Assembly (NCBI GenBank): GCA_945952425.1
Contig: CAMFIX010000001.1
Coordinates: forward strand, 1 to 42,243
Origin: an uncultured Pseudorhodobacter sp.
GTDB taxonomy: Bacteria > Pseudomonadota > Alphaproteobacteria > Rhodobacterales > Rhodobacteraceae
Reading direction: 5' to 3'
DNA: 42,243 nt
Shown here piece by piece: positions 5,917 through 14,100 of this stretch (position 1 is the first letter of the stretch; each line of letters opens with the position of its first letter). The notes under the pieces are model-generated. The model searched no databases. It was given only the letters and a program-made list of their open reading frames with translations, and was not told the origin of the DNA. A program made the translations under genes and the position numbers.

Positions 5917-7116
5917 ATGTCGAAACTTAAGAGCAACCTTGATTGCGACGTGCTCGTTGCTGCAAGGCGGCGTATATCAATCGTTTTCGACCGATTCGAA
6001 CGTATTTATCTATCGTTCTCGGCCGGCAAGGACAGCACTGCGATGCTGCATTTGGTAGCAGACGAAGCCCGCCGCAGGGGCCGAAGGATTGGCCTTCTGC
6101 TCATCGATCTAGAGGCTCAATATAAGGCCACAATCGCGCACGCTGAGCGCTGTTTTGCGCTTTATGACGACTGCATCGATCCTTACTGGGTCTCATTGCC
6201 TTTGGCCCTCAGGAACGCTGTCAGTGTTTACCAGCCTAAATGGTTGTGTTTCGACCCGGAGCGCCGAGACGATTGGGTGCGTGAACCCCCGCGCTACGCC
6301 ATTACCGACGAGAACTACTTCGATTTCTTTCGGAGAGGGATGGAGTTTGAGGAGTTCGTTGACGAATTCGCGGAGTGGTATTCGCAAGGCCAAAGCACCG
6401 CTTGTTTTGTTGGAATTAGGTCCGACGAGAGCTTGAATAGGTTTCGCACACTGATCAAGGATAAAAGGATGCTGGACCGCTATCGCTGGACGACTTGGGT
6501 GCGCGGGTCCACCTTCAATGCCTATCCAATCTATGACTGGAAGGTGTCAGATATCTGGAAGTTCTGCAGCCTGTCGCGTCTACCTCAGAACGAAATCTAT
6601 ACCCTGATGAATAAGGCGGGGGTCCCCCTTTCTGCACAGCGTATTTGCCAGCCCTATGGCGACGATCAGCGCCGCGGGTTGTGGCTCTACCATCTATTGG
6701 AGCCTGAAACCTGGGCTCTCGTGGTCCGGCGCGTCCAAGGTGTCAACGGCGGGGCACTCTATGCCCGCGAGACCGGCAACATTACCGGTGTGGGCAAAAT
6801 CAGCAGGCCTGAGAATATGACGTGGCGCAAATATGCCGAAATTCTTCTTGCATCGATGCCGCTGGCAACACGCGAGCATTATCAGACAAAATTTTCAGTC
6901 TATATCAGGTGGTATGCGTCCCGTGGATATCCCAACGGAATACCAGATGACGGACCAATCCTGAAAGGACCGCCGAGCTGGGCGCGCATCTGCAAAGTTC
7001 TCCTTCGAAACGACTACTGGTGCAAGGGCCTGTCCTTCAGTCAAACAAAATCCACCAACTACCAAAATTACATGGATATCATGAAGCGCCGTCGCGCGAA
7101 ATGGGGGGCCTACTGA
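5917..7116 (+). CDS. IbrA-like PAPS reductase/ATP-pyrophosphatase family protein (DUF3440)
   Basis: The 399-aa product carries the PP-loop of ATP pyrophosphatases (YLSFSAGKDSTAMLHL, residues 31-46). It also has later blocks of the DUF3440/IbrA family: YPIYDWKVSDIWKF, ICQPYGDDQRRGLWLYHLLEPETW and NITGVGKISRPENMTWRKYAEILL. PP-loop enzymes adenylate or pyrophosphorolyse a substrate, and relatives include sulphonucleotide reductases and DndC. The substrate of IbrA proteins is not known. Length equals that of known IbrA proteins (about 400 aa). The next gene encodes the usual partner, IbrB. The operon is visibly poorer in G+C and uses more A/T-ending codons than its neighbours, so it was probably acquired separately as a moron. 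Confidence 0.88.
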   Translation: MSKLKSNLDCDVLVAARRRISIVFDRFERIYLSFSAGKDSTAMLHLVADEARRRGRRIGLLLIDLEAQYKATIAHAERCFALYDDCIDPYWVSLPLALRNAVSVYQPKWLCFDPERRDDWVREPPRYAITDENYFDFFRRGMEFEEFVDEFAEWYSQGQSTACFVGIRSDESLNRFRTLIKDKRMLDRYRWTTWVRGSTFNAYPIYDWKVSDIWKFCSLSRLPQNEIYTLMNKAGVPLSAQRICQPYGDDQRRGLWLYHLLEPETWALVVRRVQGVNGGALYARETGNITGVGKISRPENMTWRKYAEILLASMPLATREHYQTKFSVYIRWYASRGYPNGIPDDGPILKGPPSWARICKVLLRNDYWCKGLSFSQTKSTNYQNYMDIMKRRRAKWGAY

Positions 7117-7748
7117 TGGATATATTCGACCATATTAATGCCTTGAAGGATTTGCCAAGCTGCGAGCGGATCGAAGCTATAAACCGCATAAAGAAGGCGC
7201 TCCATGGCGTCTCGCCGATGGCCCACGAGCCTGTTGATTGTGTAATTTGGGTGGCTGCCGAAATGGTTTCGGCGAACGACTACAACCCCAATACGGTTGC
7301 TGCTCCTGAATTGGCGCTACTTGAGCATTCGATTGAGTGTGACGGTTATACCCAGCCAGTTGTGGTTATGTCAGAAAACACTAGGTTCACCATAATCGAC
7401 GGCTTCCACCGCTCACGGGTTGGCCGTGAATCCAAGTCCGTCCGGGAACGAACCGGAGGCTACGTTCCAATAGCTATTGTCAACGCGGAGCGCAGCGCGC
7501 GCAGCGATCGCATCGCAGCGACCATTAGACATAATCGCGCGCGGGGAAAACATGGTGTCACGGCCATGTCGGACATCGTAATGGAGCTATACCAGCGCAA
7601 TTGGTCCGATCAGAAGATCGGCAAAGAGTTGGGGATGGATGCAGACGAGGTGCTACGGCTACGCCAGATTGGCGGCTTGGAGCGCATGTTTCAAAACGAG
7701 GAGTTTTCCCGCGCGTGGGAAATTGATGAGGAGGCCCTGAATGGCTGA
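7116..7748 (+). CDS. IbrB-like ParB-family protein
   Basis: The 210-aa product contains the ParB/Sulfiredoxin-type domain: YNPNTVAAPELALLEHSIE, GYTQPVVV and the signature TIIDGFHRSRVG. After it come AATIRHNRARGKHGV and a helix-turn-helix-like QKIGKELGMDADEVLRLRQIG. IbrA and IbrB are known as an adjacent pair on E. coli prophages, where they raise eib gene expression. The ATG overlaps the ibrA stop (TGATG). ParB-type domains bind DNA or CTP or act as nucleases; which applies here is not evident. Confidence 0.87.
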   Translation: MDIFDHINALKDLPSCERIEAINRIKKALHGVSPMAHEPVDCVIWVAAEMVSANDYNPNTVAAPELALLEHSIECDGYTQPVVVMSENTRFTIIDGFHRSRVGRESKSVRERTGGYVPIAIVNAERSARSDRIAATIRHNRARGKHGVTAMSDIVMELYQRNWSDQKIGKELGMDADEVLRLRQIGGLERMFQNEEFSRAWEIDEEALNG

Positions 7749-8163
7749 CGTGTCCCTCCGTCTGGAAAGCATAGGCGATGCTCAACGCCACAAATACTGG
7801 CTGCACCAATCGGGTAAAGCAAAGATGGGTGAGCAGGCTGCAAGAGGCGCAGCCTCGTTAATGGGAAAGAAGCCGTTCGTAAAACTGGTGGTCGGGATGT
7901 CGCCAAAGGGCCGGCCCGTGAAGCGGGAGATCGTGGGTTTCAAGGACTATACCAGCGTTCAATCAGGCATCGGCCAGCGCGGTGTCTTCTACTGCTATTC
8001 GCTCCGGGAGGGTGGAATGTATTTGATCCGAGAACAGATTAGCCAGAAAAGGACGAAAGAGTATTGGGCCTTCGTATGGAAGGGTCGCATTCATCGCGTG
8101 AGTGAGGCGGTAGCACTCGACTATGCTTCTCGTGCTCGCGACGCACAAGCGAGTTTCTCATGA
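7741..8163 (+). CDS. Unknown third gene of the IbrAB operon, 140 aa
   Basis: The gene overlaps ibrB by 8 nt and shares its lower-GC composition, so it belongs to the same cargo unit. The product is basic, with KYWLHQSGKAKMGEQAARGAASL, a central GMSPKGRPVKREIVGFKDY and an aromatic beta-rich C-terminal half (VFYCYSLREGGMYLIRE, EYWAFVWKGRIHRV). I know no family for it. Its fixed position behind ibrB makes it a candidate third component (substrate adaptor, effector or toxin-like partner). The next gene overlaps its stop by 4 nt but has phage-like composition. Confidence 0.75.
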   Translation: MADVSLRLESIGDAQRHKYWLHQSGKAKMGEQAARGAASLMGKKPFVKLVVGMSPKGRPVKREIVGFKDYTSVQSGIGQRGVFYCYSLREGGMYLIREQISQKRTKEYWAFVWKGRIHRVSEAVALDYASRARDAQASFS

Positions 8164-8555
8164 CCATCAGCAAGCCAGCGGTCGGCGCCCCCTGCAACGG
8201 CTGCGGCATCTGCTGCCGGGCGCAGGTCTGTTCTCTCGGCAGCATGACGCTGCGGCTTGTTAGAGAGTATGGTGACCGAGCGCCGGGGCCGTGCCCCGCG
8301 ATCCGGTCCCGGCCCGACGGCTCTATCCGCTGTGGGCTGATCGAGCGGCCGCGTGACTATGCCTGGGGCCGGGCGAGTGTTCACGATCTGCGCGCCGCAG
8401 CCGCACTGCTCATCGGCTCGGGTTCTGGCTGCGACGAGCCCGACGGCCCCCAAGACGATGATGCACTGGCCGCGATGCAGCAGGCCTATCTGCGGATCCA
8501 CTCGGTCGCACGGATCAACCGCGCTATGGCGCTCTGGTTTGGAGTATCAGGATGA
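8160..8555 (+). CDS. Cysteine-cluster (YkgJ-like) protein
   Basis: Near the N-terminus is PCNGCGICCRAQVC, a CxxCxxCC cluster typical of the YkgJ zinc/iron-chelating family. Further cysteines at CPAIRSRPDGSIRCGL match the second half of that site. The remainder is helical (DALAAMQQAYLRIHSVARINRAM). At 131 aa the protein is close to the usual family length. The biochemical role of phage copies is not known; metal or iron-sulphur binding is the likely property. It is coupled to its neighbours by 4-nt overlaps. Confidence 0.75.
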   Translation: MTISKPAVGAPCNGCGICCRAQVCSLGSMTLRLVREYGDRAPGPCPAIRSRPDGSIRCGLIERPRDYAWGRASVHDLRAAAALLIGSGSGCDEPDGPQDDDALAAMQQAYLRIHSVARINRAMALWFGVSG

Positions 8556-9007
8556 TGGTTCGGGGGCCGCAACGGCTTTGGAATGTGCTGCGCACAACGA
8601 CCGATTGGGCGTCGGTGAACGACCTGGCGGTCGCGGCCGACATGAAAAACAGCCGGGCGAATGCGCGGCGACTTCTGCGCCTTTGGGCCGCAGAATGTCT
8701 GTGCGAACGACGTGACGACGGCCCGAAGATCCCTGGGGCGGGGGCCTATTATCGGGGCATCGCTGGAATGGCGCCGATCGCGCCCCGGACCCGGCACCCA
8801 GCCAATGGGTCAGGGGTCGTTGAATGGTCCATGTCGGGCGCTGAATTCGGCGCCATCCGGCAGCGCCTGGGGCTCAGCCTCACCGGTTACGGTGCGGCGC
8901 TCGGGTTCGCCGGCCGTCGGGAGTCGGTGATGCGCGCGGTCCGGCGCCTCGAGGCCGGGCAATCCATCATAGGCCCCGATCTAGCGGCGAAGGCGCGGGC
9001 GCTTTAA
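8552..9007 (+). CDS. Putative DNA-binding protein with two helix-turn-helix regions
   Basis: The 151-aa product opens with a winged-helix-like segment (LWNVLRTTTDWASVNDLAVAADMKNSRANARRLLRLWAAECLCERR). It ends with an XRE-like one (FGAIRQRLGLSLTGYGAALGFAGRRESVMRAVRRLEAGQ). Both fit DNA binding. It is the last plus-strand gene before the convergent lysis cassette, only 12 bases from the spanin gene end. It could regulate the accessory block. No closer family can be named. Confidence 0.65.
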   Translation: MMVRGPQRLWNVLRTTTDWASVNDLAVAADMKNSRANARRLLRLWAAECLCERRDDGPKIPGAGAYYRGIAGMAPIAPRTRHPANGSGVVEWSMSGAEFGAIRQRLGLSLTGYGAALGFAGRRESVMRAVRRLEAGQSIIGPDLAAKARAL

Positions 9008-9019
9008 CGGTCGATGCTC

Positions 9020-9253
9020 CTATCGCGCCGCCGCTCCGGGACAGGCCGCGCCCTGCACCCAATAGGCGCTGGTCAGGGCGGCCTGCGTGTCCTCCGTGTC
9101 GGCCCGAGAGGGTCGGATCAAACTGTCGCGCCAGGCGATGCAGATCTCGCGCTCAGTCGCGGTAGACGACGTCGGCGGGGCGCACGACGCGGCCAGCAGC
9201 ATCATGCACACCACCCCGAATGCGGTCAGCCCGCGCGCGGTCCTTTGTCTCAT
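9020..9253 (-). CDS. Rz1: o-spanin lipoprotein (Rz1-like)
   Basis: The product starts MRQRTARGLTAFGVVCMMLLAASCAPPTSS, with a lipoprotein signal and the lipobox LAASC. Lipidated at that Cys it would be anchored in the outer membrane. The gene starts inside the upstream membrane-protein gene in another frame (about 100-nt overlap), the nested architecture of Rz/Rz1 pairs. The mature part of about 54 aa fits an o-spanin, which joins with the i-spanin to fuse inner and outer membranes at lysis. Confidence 0.75.
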   Translation of the reverse strand: MRQRTARGLTAFGVVCMMLLAASCAPPTSSTATEREICIAWRDSLIRPSRADTEDTQAALTSAYWVQGAACPGAAAR

Positions 9254-9374
9254 CTCTGGCCCTCTGGGTTTTGCGGTCGTGGCGCAGGAGTGCCGCCACG
9301 GCCAGCAGGATAAGCAGGATCGCGCCGCCGATCTGGGCGGCGACGCGGGTGAAGGGGTTGTCGAGGAGCCACAT
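9153..9374 (-). CDS. Rz: i-spanin (Rz-like) membrane protein
   Basis: The 73-aa protein begins MWLLDNPFTRVAAQ and has one N-terminal membrane span (IGGAILLILLAVAALL). A highly charged helical tail follows (RHDRKTQRARDETKDRARADRI), as in i-spanins, which sit in the inner membrane with a periplasmic coiled coil. The ATG at 9374 overlaps the stop of the tiny upstream frame. A longer frame exists upstream but lacks a membrane-type start. The partner Rz1-like gene is nested in its 3' half. Confidence 0.72.
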   Translation of the reverse strand: MWLLDNPFTRVAAQIGGAILLILLAVAALLRHDRKTQRARDETKDRARADRIRGGVHDAAGRVVRPADVVYRD

Positions 9375-9463
9375 CAGCGGCCCATCCGGCGCGCGAGCGC
9401 ATCGAGGATCAGGCTCAGCCGCCAGTCGGGCAGAAGCCGGGGGATCAGGCGCAAAAGCCACAT
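9374..9463 (-). CDS. Possible 29-aa peptide between endolysin and spanins
   Basis: Starting one base after the endolysin stop, the frame reads MWLLRLIPRLLPDWRLSLIL and then DALARRMGR, and ends in an ATGA overlap with the i-spanin gene. The sequence is amphipathic and basic. Position and coupling favour translation, perhaps as a lysis helper, but such a short frame could also arise by chance. Confidence 0.4.
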   Translation of the reverse strand: MWLLRLIPRLLPDWRLSLILDALARRMGR

Positions 9464-9464
9464 G

Positions 9465-10418
9465 TCAGCGGCCAAGGTTCGCGCCGCTTCGGGCATCGCG
9501 CACTCGCGCCTGCTTGATCCGCCGCGACCAGATGAAGATGCCGGCAAGGAGCCCGCCGACGATGAGCAGCGGCCAGTTCTCGACCACCAGCGCCCGGAGC
9601 TGTGGCAGCACCCCCGTCGCCTGCGCAGTCGCGTCCTTGACCGCCGTCAGCGTCGCGGTCACCCCGGCCACGCCCGCCGCCACGTCGATCCGGTCGGCCG
9701 AGGCAAGCGTCTCGGACCCGCGCTTGCGCAGGTCTGCGGCCGTCACGTCGCGGCCCCCCCGGGGCGTCGCCTTTTCCAGCGCGGTCCAGGTCTCCGGCCC
9801 GACCACTCCATCCACCCCGATCCCCGCGTCTGCCTGAAAGGCCAGCACGGCCGCCCGCGTCAGGGGGCCGAACTCGCCGTCCTTGGCGCCCGCGAAATAA
9901 TCAAGCCGCGCCAGCTGGTCCTGCAGGTCAAGAACCATCGCCCCCCGCATGCCCGCCTCGACCGTCGCGCGGCCGATGAAGGGCTGCGCCGCCCCGTCGG
10001 CGCGGCGGATCGCCAGCACCTCCTCGACCGGTAAAGCGGCTTCGGACACCTGGTCGCCCTGATTGCCGCCGATGACGTGGATCTTCGACCCCGCCCAGCT
10101 CAGGAAGAAGGCCACATGGCCCTGCGGCGGGCGGCCGCGCTTGAAGACGACGATGTCGCCAGGCTGCGCATCGCGCGTGGCCACGGCCCGGCCCCACGTC
10201 ACATAGGACCGCGCCATGAGGTTGCCCGACGGCTGGATGCCGCACTCGGCCAGGACCGCGCCGACGAAGGCCGCGCACCAGGGCACGTCGTCCGTCAGGC
10301 CGGGATGACCCGCCCGCGCGAAGAAGACCTCGACCGCGGGGTTGGATTTGGCGCCGGGCCACTCCTTGACGCCCAGGTGGGCGCGCGCGGCGGACACGAT
10401 CGCGGCATTCATGCTCAT
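9465..10418 (-). CDS. Endolysin with peptidoglycan-binding domain and C-terminal membrane anchor
   Basis: The N-terminal about 140 residues match the TIGR02594/CHAP-like cysteine peptidase group, with C48 (DVPWCAAF), H101 (PQGHVAFF) and N119 (VIGGNQ) as the likely catalytic set. A peptidoglycan_binding_1 domain follows (VLDLQDQLARLDYF, GEFGPLTRAAVLAFQ, GVDGVVGPETWTAL, about 165-220). The C-terminus has a hydrophobic span near 281-300 (WPLLIVGGLLAGIFIW) followed by a basic tail. The start (MSMNAAIVSA) is chosen because GGAGGT lies nine bases upstream. It would degrade cell-wall peptide bonds. The C-terminal anchor is unusual for a soluble endolysin and may control its timing. Confidence 0.85.
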   Translation of the reverse strand: MSMNAAIVSAARAHLGVKEWPGAKSNPAVEVFFARAGHPGLTDDVPWCAAFVGAVLAECGIQPSGNLMARSYVTWGRAVATRDAQPGDIVVFKRGRPPQGHVAFFLSWAGSKIHVIGGNQGDQVSEAALPVEEVLAIRRADGAAQPFIGRATVEAGMRGAMVLDLQDQLARLDYFAGAKDGEFGPLTRAAVLAFQADAGIGVDGVVGPETWTALEKATPRGGRDVTAADLRKRGSETLASADRIDVAAGVAGVTATLTAVKDATAQATGVLPQLRALVVENWPLLIVGGLLAGIFIWSRRIKQARVRDARSGANLGR

Positions 10419-10879
10419 TTGTTCAGGACCTCCCTGACGGTGAAGGGCCCGGACCGCCAGCAGGCGGTCTTGGCCGGAATGATGCCGAGTAGCGGCCGCA
10501 GGACCGTCCGGCAGGTATCGAGATAGTAGGTCCCGGCCGGGATCCACGCGCAGGACGGGTTGTTGTCGGCCCAATCGATCAGGTTGGTCGCGCGAAAGCC
10601 GTCCTGGCCGCCGATGTAGCGCCGGACCCCGGACCCGCTGCAGGCGGTCGCGCCGTCGTCGCCGACCCGGCGCACGGCCGCGAAGAACTCGCCGTAGAAG
10701 GACCAGCGTATGGCCCGGTCCTCGGTCACGGCCGCCGCGCGGCCGACGACCGTGTCGCCGACGATGATCGTGCGGCTGTCGAACCACAGCGTCGCCGGCG
10801 CAAGCCAGGCCGCGGTATAGACCGCGAGTGCGGGCCCGAGGATCCACCCGCGCGAGGCGGTGCGCAGGGCCCGCATCAT
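10415..10879 (-). CDS. Hypothetical exported or membrane-anchored protein, 154 aa
   Basis: The protein begins MMRALRTASRGWILGPALAVYTAAWLAPATLWF, which has a basic head and a hydrophobic span that looks like a signal anchor. Four cysteines follow (ACSGSG, NPSCAW, LDTCRT, AKTACW), consistent with two periplasmic disulphides. It overlaps the upstream 80-aa gene (ATGA) and the endolysin start by 4 nt. Placement between tail and lysis genes suggests a lysis-control or cell-envelope role. I do not recognise a family. Confidence 0.65.
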   Translation of the reverse strand: MMRALRTASRGWILGPALAVYTAAWLAPATLWFDSRTIIVGDTVVGRAAAVTEDRAIRWSFYGEFFAAVRRVGDDGATACSGSGVRRYIGGQDGFRATNLIDWADNNPSCAWIPAGTYYLDTCRTVLRPLLGIIPAKTACWRSGPFTVREVLNK

Positions 10880-11118
10880 GGCGCGCCGCCAAAGAGGGCG
10901 CGCACGCGCTCCCACTGCGACAGGATCGCGACCAGCCCGGCCATGAGAACCAGAAGCCGCTGCCCCCACCAGCCGAGCGCCTTGACCCGCTCGATGAAGA
11001 CGATCCCCTCGCGCAGCGCCTCGATCTCTTCGTGCGAAAAAGGGAGCTGCGGGTCGGCCTCCAGCCGGTCCGCAAGGCGCTTCACCTGTTGGGCCAGGTC
11101 GGCCGGATCAATCGTCAT
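10876..11118 (-). CDS. Holin-like single-span protein, 80 aa
   Basis: The product has an acidic helical N-terminus (MTIDPADLAQQVKRLADRLEADPQ), a predicted membrane span at about 52-69 (GQRLLVLMAGLVAILSQW) and a short basic tail. A small one-span protein directly upstream of the endolysin cassette fits a class III-type holin or holin partner. Function is inferred from position and topology alone. Confidence 0.5.
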   Translation of the reverse strand: MTIDPADLAQQVKRLADRLEADPQLPFSHEEIEALREGIVFIERVKALGWWGQRLLVLMAGLVAILSQWERVRALFGGAP

Positions 11119-11127
11119 GGTGCGTTC

Positions 11128-14100
11128 TCAGACGACCGCGCCGCCGGCTTTCCACGGGTGCGCGTTGGCCGCCGAGGCGGGCCCGACGATGCGGCCATTC
11201 GTGCGCAGGTTCGTGTCCACCGCCGGGCGGCCGCCGCCCGTCACGCAGTCCTGCCAGACCTCGGCCTTGTAGATCGTGCCGATGACATTGTTCGTCGTCC
11301 CGCCCGACCGCGCCAGAAGGCAGAGCTTGCGGGCGGCGCTGGACAGGTTGCCGCTGTTGGCCGCCAGCGTCCGCGCTGTCGTCGTCCCGTTCAGCGTCGT
11401 CCAGGCCGTCAGGGCCGCCAGGTCGACCGCCACCACCACATCGAACCGCGTCGCCGCCGCGACCGACCCGATCACGACCGAAGACAGCGCCACCGCGTTC
11501 GCGCTGTCCTTGATCGACAGGAAGAGCCGCCCGTCGGGCACCACCTGAAGCGAGATGTGGCCATTGTCCATTTCGTAAAGGTAGGTCGTGGTCCCGAGGG
11601 CTGCGACCGACAGGTCGAGTGCGATGGTGATCAGGCCCCCGGTCGTCGGCCAGTTGACCAGGTCCTTGAACCGGGTGAGCTGACCCGACTGTGTGGTGAA
11701 GCTCGTCACTGCCGGCAGGGTGTTGGCCAGGACCGAGGCCGCCGGCAGCGGCTCGACCGGGATGCCGTCGACGCCCGCGACCGACAGGTCGACGATCGGG
11801 TAGTTCATCCAGAGCCCGTTCTGCAGGTCCTGCGGGAACTGGATTTCCCCCGTTCCGTTGCCGCTGCCGAAGGTCAGCGCGTCGGACGATATGAAATTCC
11901 CGCCGCCCGGCTTGGTGATCCGGACGCGCCCGGACCCCTGGATCACGGCCGAGGTGACGGGGCTGCCGTTGACCTCGAACCCCACCACTTCCGTCCAGTG
12001 CGGGTAGGTCGCGGGCAGCGCCGCCAACCCCCGCTTCTTGCGGGTCGTGGTGATCGCCCCGGCCGAGGACCAGACCTCGACCCAGGCGCCAGAGGCGTCC
12101 CAGAGGCAATTGTCGAACTTCGGCGCCGTCCAGGCCGTCAGCCCCGCCGCGCTCAGCACCGTCAGCATGTGGTGGCGCGCGTGCAGCGAGGCCCCATCCA
12201 CAGTAGCGGCCGCCGGGTGGGTGATGTCGGTCCAGCTGCCCGCCCCGTCGTCGCGACCATTCTGGTAGGCCATGACCGAGTAGCCCATGGGCGCGAACAT
12301 GGTGGCATTCGCGTTGCTCATCAGCGCCCGCCAGCCATCGCGGCAGGCCTGCTTGTTCTGGGCGCCGATGTAGGCCGCGCCGCCGACGTCATGCAGTGCA
12401 TCCCGCTCGGTCTGGGTGATGTCGAACCGGTGCGGGCCATGGGCGACCCACTTGGTGAAGGCATAGTCGTAAAGCTCGCCGAACCAGTGGTCGGCCTGGT
12501 AGCTGCCGCCGCCGGTATAGGTGATCGTGCCCGGGATCGTGACCGCCGCACCGCCGAGCGTCTTCTTGGCGATCAGCGGGAACAGCGCCTCGGTATAGGC
12601 GGTCCCAAGGCTGCCGGGAGAGGCGAACCAGCTCATCGACGCCAGGCCGACCTTGCGGCCGTCCGAGGTAGCCGCATTGTGCAGCGCCAGGTCGTCGGTC
12701 CACTTCCGGCCGACATTGGCGTTGTCGACCAGCCCCCGGAAGTCGGTGCCCGGGATCGCATGGAGCACGATCGAAAATTTCTCGCCCGGCCGCGCCGCGA
12801 CCAGCTGGGCGGCCAGGGCCGACATCTGGGCCGTGACCGGCGCCGCCGTGGTGATGAAGGCCCGCGCGATCCCCGCCGCCCCGTCGCCCGCGTTGAAGGT
12901 CTGCGGGAAATAGTACATCTGGACCGCCTCGGGGTCCGGCACGGTGACCGACGCGGCCCCGGAATACGCCGGCCAGGCGATGTAGGCGATTTCGGACTGG
13001 CCCCACATGGCGATGACATGGCCGACGCCGAAGCGGTTGGTGCCCTGGGCCGTGACCCCGGTCTGCGTCTTGATCCGAACCTCGGGCTTGTACCAGCTCG
13101 AGGACCTGGGGACAGAAATCGCGCCCGACCAGACGCCTCCGGCGATGGTCGACACGTCGACCCAGGCGGTCGAAGTCGCGCCCGCGTCATCGACCGACAA
13201 GGCACGGGCCTGCACCACCATGCCGTCCGTCCCGGTGCCGGACAGCGGCACCGAGGCGCTGTTCGCGGCAAAGGCCGCCCGGCTGTCGTAGATGATCCGG
13301 TCGGCGGTAAAGGCGGCAACGGCGATCGTCGCCGCCGAGGTCGTCGTGGCGCTGGCCGAAGCCGACCAGGCGCCCGCGCCGATCGCATTCACGGCGCGCG
13401 TCTGCACCTGGTAGGCGGTCCCGGCCGAAAGGCCCGACAGCGTCACGGGCGAGGTGACGCCCGCCTGCACGGTCCAGCTGGTGCCGCCGTCCGCCGAGAA
13501 GCGCAGGTCGCGCGAAGTGATCGGCGAGCCGCCGGTCGCGGGGTCGGCCGCCAAAGTGGCCACCATGCCGCTTGCGGTGACCCCCGACAGGGTCGGCGCG
13601 GCCATCTGCGCCGGCGACGTGGTCGCGGCCGAGGTCGAGGCACTGGCCGAGGCCGACCAGGCGCCCGCGCCGATCGCATTCACCGCCCGCGCCTGCACCT
13701 GGTAGGCGGTCGAGGGCGAAAGGCCCGAAAGCGTCACGGGCGAGGTGACGCCCGTCTGCACGGTCCAGCTCACCCCGCCGTCCGCCGAATAGCGCAGGTC
13801 GCGCGCCGTGATGGCCGCGCCGCCATTGGCCGGATCGGCCGCCAGCGTGACCGTGATCGCGCTCGAGGTGACGCCAGACAGCGCAGGCGCGCCCATCTGC
13901 GAAGGCGCTGTCGCGGCCGCCGCCGTCGTGGCGCTGGCCGACGCCGACCAGGCGCCCGCGCCGACGGCATTCACCACGCGCGCCTGCACCTGGTAGGCGG
14001 TCGAGGGCGAAAGGCCCGAAAGCGTGACGGGCGAGATGACGCCCGCCTGCACCGTCCATGTGGTGCCGCCGTCAGCCGAGAACCGCAGGTCGCGCCCGGT

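Noticed and set aside
5917..7748. DndC/DndB phosphorothioation operon
   Set aside because: Only distant PP-loop similarity; DndD, DndE and DndA partners are absent. IbrA/IbrB is the closer match.
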